A DNA stretch of 64,000 nucleotides from Acidobacteriota bacterium (GCA_013289835.1 JABCZG010000021.1:22495-86494), one strand, 5' to 3'. Shown: positions 25,911 through 35,552, numbered from the stretch's first letter. Numbers and translations: made by a program. The notes: generated by a model not told the origin, from the sequence alone.

Positions 25911-27791
25911 GTGGCCTCGTGGTTTTCACCACAGTTGAAAAGGCTGTTGAGTTACGAGCGGCCGTACTCGGTCCGCCTGGCGCTCGGCGTGCTTCTCGTG
26001 GCGTTTGTCGCCGTCGCGGAAGGCGCAGTTGCCTTGATGGTGAAAATTGCCATCGACTTCGTGCTGGACCCTTCCGTCTACGTAACGCGTCTTCCGTTGC
26101 TGACCCTTCCCGGCGGGCGCCAAATCTATCTCAATGAATTCTTTCCAGCGAGCATTCATAACGTCGGAAGGATGTTCGCATTGACCTTGGTCACCCTTTT
26201 CTTCGCAAAAGCGCTCGCCGAGTACCTGGGCACAACCCAAATTCAATATGTCGGCCAGGCCGCGGTGACCGACCTGCGCAATCAAGTCTACGGACGCCTG
26301 ATTCGCCAGCCCATCGGCTTCTACCAGCGCCACTCCACGGGACGAGTCATTTCCTCTGTCATCAATGATGTGGAGAAGGCCCGACTCGCGCTCAGCGACT
26401 ATCTGGCTGATATTTTCCAGAAGAGTTTCACCTTCCTCGTTTTCGTCGCCATGATGTTTTATCTCGATTGGAGAATGGCCCTCGGCGCCGCCGTCCTGCT
26501 CCCGCTCATTGTCTTCCCGGTCGTCAAATTCGGCCGGAAAATCCGCAGCTCTTCCGAGAACAGCCAGACCCGCCTGGCGGACTTGAGCCAGATTCTGCAA
26601 GAGACCGTGAGCGGCAACCGCGCCGTAAAAGCCTTCGGGATGGAAGACTTCGAGATCAAAAAATTTCGTGAAGCCTCCCGCAAGCTCTTGCGCGAAAACA
26701 TGCGCTGGGTCCGCGCCGCCCTGAGTACCGGCCCGATCATGGACATTCTTGGCGCCGTCATCATCTCGCTCCTTCTCCTCTACGCGCGCGGCCGCATTCA
26801 TCACCAAGAGCTGACCATCGGCGCCTTCTTCGCCTTCATCTACGCGATGTTCAATTGCTACATGCCCATCAAGCGCGTCGGCTACATCTATCAGCAATTC
26901 CAGGCCGCGCTCGGTGCCAGCACGCAAGTCTTTGCCTACCTTGATCGTCAGGAAGAAAAAATCGAACATCCCGGAGCAAAGCCGTTAGCGCCGTTTTCGC
27001 AGGAAATCGTTTTCGATAACGTTGGCTTTGCTTACGACGATGACGCCGTCATCGTGCTCGAAAACATTGACTTCCGCGCGCGGCGCGGCGAAGTAATCGC
27101 CCTGGTCGGCTCCAGCGGCGCCGGTAAAACCACGCTCGCCAATTTGCTCCCTCGTTTCCACGAAGCCACCTCGGGAGCCATTCGAATGGATGGCGTGGAC
27201 ATTCGCGATGTCACCATCAAGTCCCTGCGCGAACAGATCGCCATGGTCTCCCAGGAAAATATCCTGTTTCACGACACCGTCTGGAACAACATCTGCTATG
27301 GCCTTTCGAATGTTCCCAAAGAAAAAGTTGTCGCCGCAGCGCAAGCCGCCCTCGCGCACGATTTCATTCAGGAACTTCCAAAAGCATACGACACCATCAT
27401 CGGCGAACGCGGAACGCGACTCAGTGGAGGCCAGCGCCAGCGCATCGCCATCGCGCGCGCCATTCTGAAAAATTCTCCCATCCTGATTCTTGATGAAGCG
27501 ACTTCGGAACTCGACGCCGAATCCGAGCTCTACGTCCAGAAGGCTCTGGCTAACCTCATGGTGGGCCGCACCACCTTCGTAATCGCGCACCGTCTCGCTA
27601 CCATCCGGCGCGCGGACAAGATTCTAGTTCTGGAAGATGGACAAATTCGCGAAAGCGGAACGCACGCGGAATTGATCGCGCGCGGCGGCATTTACGCGCG
27701 GCTTCACGATCTGCAATTTGCCGACGATGACTTGCTGGCAACGGCGCAAGCCAATCCGGCAAAAATGAACGACTCACCCGATTCCCTATGA
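25911..27791 (+). CDS. msbA: MsbA-like ABC exporter (membrane and ATPase domains fused)
   Basis: The 626-aa half-transporter has six hydrophobic helices (about residues 20-330) and an ATPase domain with Walker A GSSGAGKTT, Q-loop MVSQENILFHDTV, signature LSGGQRQR, Walker B ILILDEATSE and switch His in FVIAHRLAT. MsbA proteins flip lipid A-core from the inner to the outer leaflet of the inner membrane; this fits the adjacent lpt genes. Other type I exporters look alike, so the lipid substrate is inference. GTG 25911 is chosen, following GGAG at nine bases. The stop overlaps the next ATG (ATGA). Confidence 0.88.
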   Translation: MASWFSPQLKRLLSYERPYSVRLALGVLLVAFVAVAEGAVALMVKIAIDFVLDPSVYVTRLPLLTLPGGRQIYLNEFFPASIHNVGRMFALTLVTLFFAKALAEYLGTTQIQYVGQAAVTDLRNQVYGRLIRQPIGFYQRHSTGRVISSVINDVEKARLALSDYLADIFQKSFTFLVFVAMMFYLDWRMALGAAVLLPLIVFPVVKFGRKIRSSSENSQTRLADLSQILQETVSGNRAVKAFGMEDFEIKKFREASRKLLRENMRWVRAALSTGPIMDILGAVIISLLLLYARGRIHHQELTIGAFFAFIYAMFNCYMPIKRVGYIYQQFQAALGASTQVFAYLDRQEEKIEHPGAKPLAPFSQEIVFDNVGFAYDDDAVIVLENIDFRARRGEVIALVGSSGAGKTTLANLLPRFHEATSGAIRMDGVDIRDVTIKSLREQIAMVSQENILFHDTVWNNICYGLSNVPKEKVVAAAQAALAHDFIQELPKAYDTIIGERGTRLSGGQRQRIAIARAILKNSPILILDEATSELDAESELYVQKALANLMVGRTTFVIAHRLATIRRADKILVLEDGQIRESGTHAELIARGGIYARLHDLQFADDDLLATAQANPAKMNDSPDSL

Positions 27792-28726
27792 CCCAAACAA
27801 CCACAGTACCCACGAAAAAAAGCGAATGCCTTTCCATGACCGGCTACGCACAGGCGCGCGGCGAGCTGCACGGCTGGGCCGTCCGTGTGAGCGTCAAGAG
27901 CGTGAATCATCGCTTCCTCGATTTGAAGCTGCGAATCCCGGAAGGTTTCGATCTCTACGAACTTCGCCTCCGCCAGATTGTGCGCGATCGCATTCACCGC
28001 GGCCATGTGGAAGTCACCGTCTCCGTCGAGCCCGGGAAATCCGCGCCCGTGCAAGTGAACCGCGAAATAGTGCAAGCGTATCTGAGAGCCGCGGAAGCCC
28101 TGCGCCAGGAAACCAAAGCCGCAACGGATATGGACGTCGTCGCGCTGTTGCGCTTGCCCGGCGTGATCACTGGTGTGACTACCGCGGTACCCGAGAGCGA
28201 AGAAGAGCAAAAGAAACTCGGGCAATCCCTGGACAGTTGCTTGCGCGAAGCCCTTTCCAAGCTCGATGATATGCGCCGCACAGAGGGCAAGCATCTCGTC
28301 GAAGAGTTGCGTACTCGCCTTGCGAAAATCAGTGAGGACACGGTAAAAGTGCGCGAGCTCGCCGCTACCTTGCGCCCGGCCTTCTCGCGCCGTCTTGACG
28401 CGAAGCTCAGGGAATTGCTCGGCGGCACCGGCATCGATCCCGCGCGGCTCGCGCAGGAGGCCGCGCTGCTTGCGGAACGCAGCGATATCAGTGAAGAATT
28501 AGACCGCCTGCGAAGCCACCTCCAGCAGTTCGGAAAATTGCTGGACGGCGCCGGCGAGCTGGGAAAGAAACTGGATTTTCTTTTGCAGGAAATGCATCGC
28601 GAAGCCAACACCATGCTTTCCAAGACGCCCGGCGTCGAAAGCGAGGCGCTCGCCATCACCGGCCTGGCGCTGGAGATCAAGGCGGAGATCGAAAAACTGC
28701 GGGAGCAAGTGCAGAACATCGAATGA
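27788..28726 (+). CDS. yicC: YicC/YloC family endoribonuclease
   Basis: The 312-aa protein shows the family opening MTGYAQARGELHGWAVRVSVKSVNHRFLDLKLRIP (in residues 17-50) and the C-terminal half with LGKKLDFLLQEMHREANTMLSK, the most conserved region. YicC proteins are Mn-dependent endoribonucleases that affect small-RNA stability and stationary-phase survival. Start ATG 27788 overlaps the msbA stop by four bases; its own stop overlaps gmk by four. An internal ATG (27836) in SMTGY is where many relatives start, so the first 16 residues may be dispensable. Confidence 0.93.
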   Translation: MTQTTTVPTKKSECLSMTGYAQARGELHGWAVRVSVKSVNHRFLDLKLRIPEGFDLYELRLRQIVRDRIHRGHVEVTVSVEPGKSAPVQVNREIVQAYLRAAEALRQETKAATDMDVVALLRLPGVITGVTTAVPESEEEQKKLGQSLDSCLREALSKLDDMRRTEGKHLVEELRTRLAKISEDTVKVRELAATLRPAFSRRLDAKLRELLGGTGIDPARLAQEAALLAERSDISEELDRLRSHLQQFGKLLDGAGELGKKLDFLLQEMHREANTMLSKTPGVESEALAITGLALEIKAEIEKLREQVQNIE

Positions 28727-29358
28727 GCACGGGGACAGAAATCGCGCCGCTGGTGCTGATTGTGTCGGGGCCTTCGGGATCGGGCAAGTCCACGCTGGTG
28801 CAGAAAATTCTCGAGCTGCCCGGCACCATGCCTTCGATCTCATGTACTACCCGGGCGCGGCGCGCGACCGAGGCCACTGGGAAGTGTTATGATTTTGTCA
28901 CCGAAGCCGAATTCGACGCCATGGTCGCGCGCGGCGAATTCCTGGAGTACGCCCGAGTTTTCGGAAAACATTCCTACGGCACGCCGAAGAAGTGGCTGGA
29001 GGAATCGCGCAAGACGGGACTCGACCTGGTTCTGGAGATTGACGTCCAGGGCGCGGCCCAGGTAAAAGAAAAGTTGCCGGAGTCCGTGGCCATCTTTATT
29101 TTGCCGCCGTCGCGCGAAGCGCTGGAGCAGAGGCTGCGCAGGCGCGGGCAGGACTCAGACGAGGAAATTGCGCGGCGGCTGGCGAAATCGCGCGACGAGA
29201 TTGCAGCGTTCGAGAAGTACTACGATTTTTGCGTGGTGAATGAGGATGTGGAACGCGCGGGCCGTGAAGCGCAGGCGATTGTGATCGCCCTGCGCTGCAC
29301 CAGCGCGCGGCGGAGGGCGACAGTGGAAAATCTTCTGGCATCGTTTGGGAGGGAATGA
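28723..29358 (+). CDS. gmk: Guanylate kinase
   Basis: The 211-aa enzyme phosphorylates GMP to GDP with ATP. The P-loop GPSGSGKST is at residues 16-24, the GMP-binding stretch includes SCTTRARRATEATGKCYDFV and the Glu/Tyr region FLEYARVFGKHSYGTPKKWLEE, and the lid Arg are in RLRRRGQDSDEEIARRL. It overlaps yicC and rpoZ by four bases each, so three enzymes and the omega subunit are made from one coupled message. Gmk next to rpoZ and coaBC is a widely conserved arrangement. Confidence 0.96.
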   Translation: MSTGTEIAPLVLIVSGPSGSGKSTLVQKILELPGTMPSISCTTRARRATEATGKCYDFVTEAEFDAMVARGEFLEYARVFGKHSYGTPKKWLEESRKTGLDLVLEIDVQGAAQVKEKLPESVAIFILPPSREALEQRLRRRGQDSDEEIARRLAKSRDEIAAFEKYYDFCVVNEDVERAGREAQAIVIALRCTSARRRATVENLLASFGRE

Positions 29359-29591
29359 CTGAGATGACCGTGCTGACCAAAGCTCCGGAGAGCCAGTTTG
29401 CCTACGTAGTGCTCGCGGCGAGGCGCGCGCGCCAGATTATGGCCGGTGCGCCGCCGCTCCTCGAGAATCCAAGAACCCAAAAACCCACGCGCATTGCGTG
29501 CGAAGAGTTGGAAAACAGCCTGATCGAATATGATTTCACCGAACCGGATTCGATCGATACCGATAAGGACGGCAACAAGCGGCGCAAGTAG
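29355..29591 (+). CDS. rpoZ: RNA polymerase omega subunit
   Basis: This 78-aa protein has the omega pattern in compact form: FAYVVLAARRARQIMAGAPP (helix 2) and KPTRIACEELENSLIEYDF. Omega binds the beta-prime subunit, aids polymerase assembly and forms part of a ppGpp site. The N-terminus lacks the full MARxT motif of E. coli omega, but length and gene order (gmk-rpoZ-coaBC) settle the identity. ATG 29355 overlaps the gmk stop. Confidence 0.9.
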   Translation: MTEMTVLTKAPESQFAYVVLAARRARQIMAGAPPLLENPRTQKPTRIACEELENSLIEYDFTEPDSIDTDKDGNKRRK

Positions 29592-29609
29592 CGGGCCGCT
29601 GAGGCAAGC

Positions 29610-30848
29610 ATGCGAATCACGCTGGGTGTAACCGGAGGAGTTGCGGCTTACAAAGCCGCGGAACTCGTGCGCCTCCTGCAGAAGGACGGATTCAGCGTGC
29701 AGGTGGTAATGACCCGCGGCGCGCGCGAATTCGTCACCCCTCTTACCTTCGCGGCGTTGAGCGGACAGAAAGTCATTACCGATCTCTTCGGCGATTCTTC
29801 CGGCGGTGAAGCCAATCTCGAAAGCGCTATCGAACACATTGCCGTTGCGCAGCGCACCGATCTTTTGCTGGTCGCGCCGGCCACGGCGGATATCCTCGCA
29901 AAATTTGCGCGGGGCATCGCCGACGATTTTCTCACCACATTGCATCTCGCTTCGACCGCGCCCGTTGTGATGGCTCCGGCCATGAACGTCAATATGTGGA
30001 ATCACGCGGCCACGCAGGAGAACGTCGAGAAGCTTCGCGCACGCGGCGTGAAAATCGTCGATCCGGACGAAGGCTATCTCGCTTGCGGAATGACTGGCGC
30101 CGGGCGTCTTGCCGGCCAAAACGCGATCGTCGCCGCCGTGCGCGAGACGCTGAAATCGCAGCGAGATTTGGACGGAGAGACGGTACTGATCACCGCGGGC
30201 CCGACTCGCGAAGACCTCGATCCGGTTCGCTATATCAGCAACCGCTCCTCCGGAAAAATGGGCTACGCGGTCGCGGAAGCGGCGGCGCGGCGCGGCGCGA
30301 AAGTCATTCTCGTGAGCGGCCCCGTGAATTTGGAAGTCCCTGCGGGTGTCGAGCGTATTGATGTACGTACGGCGAGAGAGATGCATAACGCCGTCGTGGA
30401 TCGATTTGCGCACGCCTCCATAGCTATTTTTGCGGCTGCGGTAGCGGACTATCGCCCGGTGGAACCGCACACGGAAAAAATCAAGAAGAGCTACGCGGCT
30501 CTGACGATTTCTCTTGAGCCGACCACCGACATTCTTGCGGAGGTCGCCAAAAACAAAGGTCAGAGAATCGTGGTGGGTTTCGCGGCGGAAACGGACCGCG
30601 TCGCCGAGAATGCGCGAAAAAAACTCTCCGCAAAAAACGCGGATTTGATCGTGGCCAATGACGTCACCGCCGAAGGCGCAGGTTTCGATCAGGACACAAA
30701 TATCGTGACGCTTTTCTCCCGCGATGGCCGCGACCTTGCGCTCCCAAAATTAACGAAGAACGAAGTGGCGCAGCGGATCTTGGATGAAGTCTTGCGCCTG
30801 CGCGGCGTCCTGCACGGAACGGCTGAAGCGAAACGCTCCCGCGTCTAA
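29610..30848 (+). CDS. coaBC: Bifunctional phosphopantothenoylcysteine decarboxylase/synthase
   Basis: The 412-aa enzyme makes two steps of coenzyme A synthesis. The N-terminal CoaC flavoprotein part has GVTGGVAAYKAAELVRLL, the catalytic His in IEHIAVA, VMAPAMNVNMW and the substrate-recognition Cys in LACGMTGAGRL. The C-terminal CoaB part begins near residue 190 with ITAGPTREDLDPVRYISN, RSSGKMG and later VGFAAET. The ATG 29610 lies 18 bases after rpoZ. The next gene starts eight bases after its stop, so the operon continues. Confidence 0.96.
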   Translation: MRITLGVTGGVAAYKAAELVRLLQKDGFSVQVVMTRGAREFVTPLTFAALSGQKVITDLFGDSSGGEANLESAIEHIAVAQRTDLLLVAPATADILAKFARGIADDFLTTLHLASTAPVVMAPAMNVNMWNHAATQENVEKLRARGVKIVDPDEGYLACGMTGAGRLAGQNAIVAAVRETLKSQRDLDGETVLITAGPTREDLDPVRYISNRSSGKMGYAVAEAAARRGAKVILVSGPVNLEVPAGVERIDVRTAREMHNAVVDRFAHASIAIFAAAVADYRPVEPHTEKIKKSYAALTISLEPTTDILAEVAKNKGQRIVVGFAAETDRVAENARKKLSAKNADLIVANDVTAEGAGFDQDTNIVTLFSRDGRDLALPKLTKNEVAQRILDEVLRLRGVLHGTAEAKRSRV

Positions 30849-30855
30849 TCCCGCC

Positions 30856-31749
30856 ATGCCCGAGCGCATTCCTGAGCCTCTCCAGAAAAAAATCGCAGAC
30901 CGCCTCGCTTTCTACCAAGACATCGGAATCCGGCAGTTCTATAGAAACCGGGCGGCAGAATTTGTGCCCGGCGCCGAACAACGATTGAACACTTCCAGCT
31001 TCTCAACTCATTCGAACGCGATCCCCCGTGAGGAAGCGACATTGCCCAAACCCGCTCGCAAGCCCGAGTTGCCCAAACGCGCGCCCGTTCCGGCGACAGC
31101 CAGTTCGAAGATTTCACTCCCGCCCTTGCCAGTGGTGGCTGGGCCATCTCTATTCGAATCCACCGAGAAAATTGCGGACGACTCGCTTCTGAAAATTCGA
31201 GAAGATCTCGGCGAATGCACGCGCTGCAAGCTCCACAGCACCCGCCACAAAATTGTTTTCGGCGATGGAAACCCCAAAGCTGAATTAGTTTTCGTTGGCG
31301 AAGGCCCGGGCGCCGATGAAGACGCCCAAGGCTTGCCCTTCGTCGGACGCGCCGGAAAATTGCTCACGCAGATGATCGAAGCCATGGGCCTCCAGCGCAA
31401 AGATGTTTACATCTGTAACGTAGTGAAGTGCCGCCCGCCCGAAAACCGCCAGCCCGAAGAAGATGAAGTCAGTACCTGCTCGCCATTTCTGCTGCGCCAG
31501 ATCGATACCATCGCGCCAAAAGTCATCGTCTGCCTCGGCGCCACTGCCGCAAAAACATTGCTGCAAACCAATCGCGGAATTTCCCAATTCCGCGGTGAGT
31601 GGCTGGAATTCCGCGGAAGAAAATTGCTGGCCACCTATCACCCCGCGTATTTGCTGCGCAATCCGCCCGCAAAAAGCGAAGTCTGGAAAGACCTCCAAAA
31701 AGTAATGGCCGTCCTCGGCCTCGAAGTGAAAAAGGGCAAGTCCTCCTAA
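30856..31749 (+). CDS. Uracil-DNA glycosylase, type 4 (iron-sulfur)
   Basis: The 297-aa protein has a Pro/Ala-rich N-terminal extension of about 105 residues, then a family-4 uracil-DNA glycosylase domain. Motif A is GEGPGADEDAQGLPFVGRAG, motif B is HPAYLLRNP. Four Cys that bind the 4Fe-4S cluster are in GECTRCK, VVKCRPP and VSTCSPF. The enzyme removes uracil from DNA in base-excision repair. The start ATG 30856 is eight bases after the coaBC stop. The extension is longer than in thermophile homologues and seems unstructured. Confidence 0.93.
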   Translation: MPERIPEPLQKKIADRLAFYQDIGIRQFYRNRAAEFVPGAEQRLNTSSFSTHSNAIPREEATLPKPARKPELPKRAPVPATASSKISLPPLPVVAGPSLFESTEKIADDSLLKIREDLGECTRCKLHSTRHKIVFGDGNPKAELVFVGEGPGADEDAQGLPFVGRAGKLLTQMIEAMGLQRKDVYICNVVKCRPPENRQPEEDEVSTCSPFLLRQIDTIAPKVIVCLGATAAKTLLQTNRGISQFRGEWLEFRGRKLLATYHPAYLLRNPPAKSEVWKDLQKVMAVLGLEVKKGKSS

Positions 31750-31755
31750 CCCACC

Positions 31756-32628
31756 ATGGCAATACTTCTGGGCTTGCTGACGGCGCTCGCGTGGGGCGGG
31801 TCGGATTTCATCGCGCGTTTTGCGACGCATCGCGTGGGTACGTTGCGAACGATGTTGTACATGCAGGTGACCGGATTCACGTTGCTCACGATTTTTCTGC
31901 CGTGGCTTGGTGGTTGGGGGCACCTGGCGGACGGATCGGGTTGGCAGCCGTGGGCGTGGGGAGTGCTCGCTGGGTGCATTAATGCATGTTCGACACTAGT
32001 GTTTTACCGCTCGTTTGAAATCGGCAAGATTGCGGTGGTCGGTCCTGTTTCTGCGAGCTATCCGGCGCTGACGCTGCTGATTTCGTGGATCGGCGGGGAG
32101 CGGCTGACTTCGGTGCGCGTGGCGGGAATTGTTCTTACGCTGTTGGGCGTCGTGATTGTTGCGAGCGCGGAAAAAGTTCCTCCGGAAAGTGCTGCGGCGG
32201 GCGCACTGAAAAATAGCCGAGGACTCGGCTGGGCGATCGCTGCGGCGTTTGGATTTGCGGTGCTGTTTTGGCTGCTGGGAGTTCGCGTTGTTCCTCGCGT
32301 CGGCGCGACGCAAGCGGTGTGGCTGATTCGGTTGACGAGCAGTGTGGTGGGATTGGCAGCAATCCTAATTGCGAAGCAACCGCTCCAACTCCCGCGCGGC
32401 GAGGTGCGCTGGATGGCGCTGGGGATGGGGCTGTTTGATACCGCCGCGTTCGTGTTCAGCAATCACGGAATGCGGATGGAACAAGTGGCCGTCATCAGCG
32501 TGCTGGGATCGCTCTATGGAGCAGTGACCGTGGGGCTCGCAGCGATTTTTCTTCGCGAACATATTTCGCGCTGGCAGTGGGTTGGCATCGTAACGATTTT
32601 TACCGGGATTTATTTGATCAGCCGATAG
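31756..32628 (+). CDS. EamA/DMT-family transporter
   Basis: The protein has 290 aa and ten hydrophobic segments in two EamA repeats of five helices. AILLGLLTALAWGGSDFIARF is the typical first helix, and the second half has GLFDTAAFVFSNHGMR and VISVLGSLYGAVTVGLAAIFLREHISRWQWVGI, the hallmark of the final EamA helices. Members export metabolites or amino acids; some act as nucleotide-sugar carriers. No substrate can be inferred. ATG 31756 starts six bases after the glycosylase stop, so it belongs to the same unit. Confidence 0.87.
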   Translation: MAILLGLLTALAWGGSDFIARFATHRVGTLRTMLYMQVTGFTLLTIFLPWLGGWGHLADGSGWQPWAWGVLAGCINACSTLVFYRSFEIGKIAVVGPVSASYPALTLLISWIGGERLTSVRVAGIVLTLLGVVIVASAEKVPPESAAAGALKNSRGLGWAIAAAFGFAVLFWLLGVRVVPRVGATQAVWLIRLTSSVVGLAAILIAKQPLQLPRGEVRWMALGMGLFDTAAFVFSNHGMRMEQVAVISVLGSLYGAVTVGLAAIFLREHISRWQWVGIVTIFTGIYLISR

Positions 32629-32703
32629 TTTTTCTTTCTGCCAGAGGAGCTGTACTTCCGATTTTCGGTGACGTTTCCACCTGCTGATACACTACACGAC
32701 GAG

Positions 32704-35205
32704 ATGAATTCCGCATTTTGCAATGTGGCGCTGAGCGTGCCGCTGCGTACGACGTTTACGTACGCAGTGCCGGAGGCATTGCGGGAAACCGTACAGCCTG
32801 GGAGCCGCGTACTGGTGCCGTTCCGGAAAAAAGCGATGGTTGGCGTCGTCGTGGAATTTGTTGAGAGCGCGGCGGCTGGGACGAACGTGCGAGAAATCAC
32901 CCGCGTGCTGGATCTGGTTCCGGCGCTGACGCCGAAGTTGATCGAACTGGCGCAGTGGATCGCGGGATATTACCTGGCGCCGGTTGGCGAAGTGTTTCGG
33001 GCGATGCTGCCGCCGGTGACGGAGCTGAAATCGCAACGGCAGATTGTTTTGACTGACGCGGGTCGCGGAGCGGCTGAGAGTTTGAGCGGGGGAGAGTTGT
33101 CGCATGGACTTACCGCGAGTGAAGCGGGGTTTCTTGCGAAGTTGAAAGAGAAGAAAGGAGCATTGGTGTTTGGTCCGGCGGCCAAGCTGGGGGTTGATGC
33201 TTCGGCGTTGCAGAGATTGCAACGGCGCGGGCTTGTCGAAATTCGGGAGATGGTGCAGGGAAGAAAGAGGAAGACGCAGCGCGTGATTGCGTGGAGAGGC
33301 GGCGGAACTAAGCCAGACGAGAAGCCGGCAGAGAAAAGCGAAGAGAATCCTAACGCAGAGACGCAGAGTGAGCAGAGGAAACGCAGAGAAGAAAAAATCA
33401 GAGAATTGCTGGAGGCGGAGCGCGGGCCGCTTCCGTTGCCGCGGCTGTTGAAGCTGGCGCAGGTTACGCGAGCTTTTATCGAGCGAATGCTGCGCGATGG
33501 ATTGCTTGAGAGTTGGGAGGAGCCGCTCGATCCGGCGGAGGATCCGTTTGACGCGGGGTATACGCCGGCGGCGCATGAGTTGAATGCGGAGCAGGAGAGC
33601 GTACTCAAAGCGATTCGCGCGCGATTTGAGCTGGGTGAATTCGGCGTGCAGTTGCTCCATGGGGTGACGGGGAGCGGGAAGACGGAAGTGTACTTGCGCG
33701 CGGTACAGGAAACGTTGGCGCGCGGAAAAACGGCGATTATTCTTGTGCCGGAGATTGCGCTGACACTTTGGATTGGGCGGCAGTGCCGGGCGTGGTTTGG
33801 CGCGCGATTCGAGGGCGTGGCGGTGCTGCACTCGGCGCTGAGCGACGTGGAGCGGGCGCGTGAGTGGTGGCGCGTGCGGAACGGCGAGGCACGCGTGGTG
33901 GTGGGGACGCGGTCGGCGATTTTTGCGCCGCTGGAAAATGTTGCATTGATCATCGTCGATGAAGAGCAAGAGAACAGTTACAAGCAGGAAGAAACGCCGC
34001 GATACCACGGGCGCGACGTGGCGATTGTGCGCGCAAAGATGGAAGGCGCGGCGGCGCTATTGGGTTCGGCGACGCCGTCGATGGAAACGTATCATCACGC
34101 GCGCAACGGAAAATACGAGCTGCTGACCTTGGCTTCGCGCGTGGCGGAGCGATCGCTCGCGAGCGTGGAGATTGTAGATTTGCGCGAAGAGTTTCAGCAG
34201 ACACACAAAGCGAGCCCGATTTCCGCGAAGCTGCACGCGGGAATTGAAGAATGCCTGGCGAATGGAACGCAGGCGCTGGTGCTCATCAACCGGCGCGGGT
34301 ACTCGTGGTCGGTGCTTTGCAGAAGCTGCGGCGCTTCGGTGCAATGCGTGAATTGCAGTATTTCGATGACGCATCACAAGCAGCGCAACCGGCTGGAGTG
34401 CCACTACTGCGGATCGATTCAGCAGATTCCGAGGCAATGCCCGAAGTGCCAGTCGCAGTATGTTTATTTTTTCGGAGAAGGCTCGGAGCACCTCGAAGAA
34501 CGATTGCGCAAAGAATTTCCGGGCGCGCGGATTGCGCGGCTGGACCGGGACACAGCGCGGACGAAACGCCAGTATCAAGAAACTCTCGGAGCATTCGCGG
34601 GCGGCGCGCTGGACATACTGGTTGGCACGCAGATGCTTGCGAAAGGGCACGACTTTCAGCGGGTGACACTGGTCGGCGTGATTTCGGCGGATTCTTCGCT
34701 GAGCCTGCCGGACTTTCGGGCGGCGGAGCGGACGTTTCAATTATTGACGCAAGTCGCGGGTCGGGCGGGGCGCGGCGAACTTGCGGGGCGCGTGCTGATC
34801 CAGACGTTTTATCCGGAGCATTACGCGATTCAGGATGCGGTCAAGCAGGACTACGTGTCGTTTTTTGAGCGCGAGCTGCATTTCCGGCGGATGATGGCGT
34901 ACCCGCCGTTTACGTCGCTGGCGAACGTGATTGTGCGGGACACGAGCCTGGAGAAGGCGATCCGCTGGTCGCGGCGGCTTTCGGAGTACTTTTCGCCGTA
35001 CGACGACAAAGGTGTGCGCATCCTGGGACCGGCCACGGCGCCGCTGGCACGCTTGAAGAAGGAACACCGGTTCCAATTCCTGCTCAAGTCGCCGAAGCGG
35101 TCGGTGCTGACGAAGGTGCTGAGCGGGGCGATGGCCTACTGCGACGCGAAGGAGATTCCGCAGACGGCGGTTTTGGTGGATATGGATCCGCTGAGCTTGC
35201 TGTAA
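32704..35205 (+). CDS. priA: Primosomal protein N', replication restart helicase
   Basis: PriA loads the replicative helicase at stalled forks. The 833-aa product has an N-terminal 3'-end binding domain, Walker A GVTGSGKTEVYL (about residue 317-328), Walker B IIVDEEQENSYKQEE, and helicase motifs such as LLGSATPSMETYH, VGTQMLAKGHDF and QVAGRAGRG. The zinc-binding pairs CRSCGASVQCVNC, CHYCG and CPKC are complete. The Walker B reads DEEQ where E. coli has DEEH. A charged insertion (about residues 200-235, KPDEKPAEKSEENPNAETQ) is unusual. ATG 32704 is chosen; an upstream GTG has no support. Confidence 0.95.
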   Translation: MNSAFCNVALSVPLRTTFTYAVPEALRETVQPGSRVLVPFRKKAMVGVVVEFVESAAAGTNVREITRVLDLVPALTPKLIELAQWIAGYYLAPVGEVFRAMLPPVTELKSQRQIVLTDAGRGAAESLSGGELSHGLTASEAGFLAKLKEKKGALVFGPAAKLGVDASALQRLQRRGLVEIREMVQGRKRKTQRVIAWRGGGTKPDEKPAEKSEENPNAETQSEQRKRREEKIRELLEAERGPLPLPRLLKLAQVTRAFIERMLRDGLLESWEEPLDPAEDPFDAGYTPAAHELNAEQESVLKAIRARFELGEFGVQLLHGVTGSGKTEVYLRAVQETLARGKTAIILVPEIALTLWIGRQCRAWFGARFEGVAVLHSALSDVERAREWWRVRNGEARVVVGTRSAIFAPLENVALIIVDEEQENSYKQEETPRYHGRDVAIVRAKMEGAAALLGSATPSMETYHHARNGKYELLTLASRVAERSLASVEIVDLREEFQQTHKASPISAKLHAGIEECLANGTQALVLINRRGYSWSVLCRSCGASVQCVNCSISMTHHKQRNRLECHYCGSIQQIPRQCPKCQSQYVYFFGEGSEHLEERLRKEFPGARIARLDRDTARTKRQYQETLGAFAGGALDILVGTQMLAKGHDFQRVTLVGVISADSSLSLPDFRAAERTFQLLTQVAGRAGRGELAGRVLIQTFYPEHYAIQDAVKQDYVSFFERELHFRRMMAYPPFTSLANVIVRDTSLEKAIRWSRRLSEYFSPYDDKGVRILGPATAPLARLKKEHRFQFLLKSPKRSVLTKVLSGAMAYCDAKEIPQTAVLVDMDPLSLL

Positions 35206-35314
35206 GCGCCGCAGAGCTTCGCATCTCCCTTCTGGATTGGATGGATTGGACTTCAATCTCTCCGCGATTGGTTTGACTGGCGAATCGAAGTAGGGCCCCT
35301 CCCCCCTGTTTTTT

Positions 35315-35407
35315 GTAAGTGTTGATTCTAAAGAGTTTAGAAATCGGGTAAGTCATTTCGTTTCAACACTTACGGGAAAGTCCAGAAGTGTTGATTATAA
35401 AGAGTTT
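35315..35407. repeat. Direct and inverted repeats around AAGTGTTGATT
   Basis: Positions 35317-35338 and 35386-35407 share AAGTGTTGATT, one variable base, then TAAAGAGTTT, 21 of 22 identical. GTAAGTGTTG (35315-35324) also has an inverted partner CAACACTTAC (35364-35373). The period is 69 bases; only two copies are seen. Confidence 0.75.
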
Positions 35408-35552
35408 GCGTTGGCGAAGTGTTGGGCACGAGGACTCGCGCTCTTCCGGATACATGCAAAGCGGAGGCTCCGATAGAGTAGTGACATCGTGGCGGCACAG
35501 GGCAGAGTGGCCGGGCCGTCCAATCAAGACTGAGCGACAGCCAGGATGCCCG

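Noticed and set aside
33950..33965. PriA inactivated by DEEQ in place of DEEH
   Set aside because: The two acidic Walker B residues are intact and Gln at the last position is tolerated in related helicases; all other motifs are complete.
35315..35407. CRISPR array
   Set aside because: Only two repeats of 22 bases, a 47-base gap, no cas genes.
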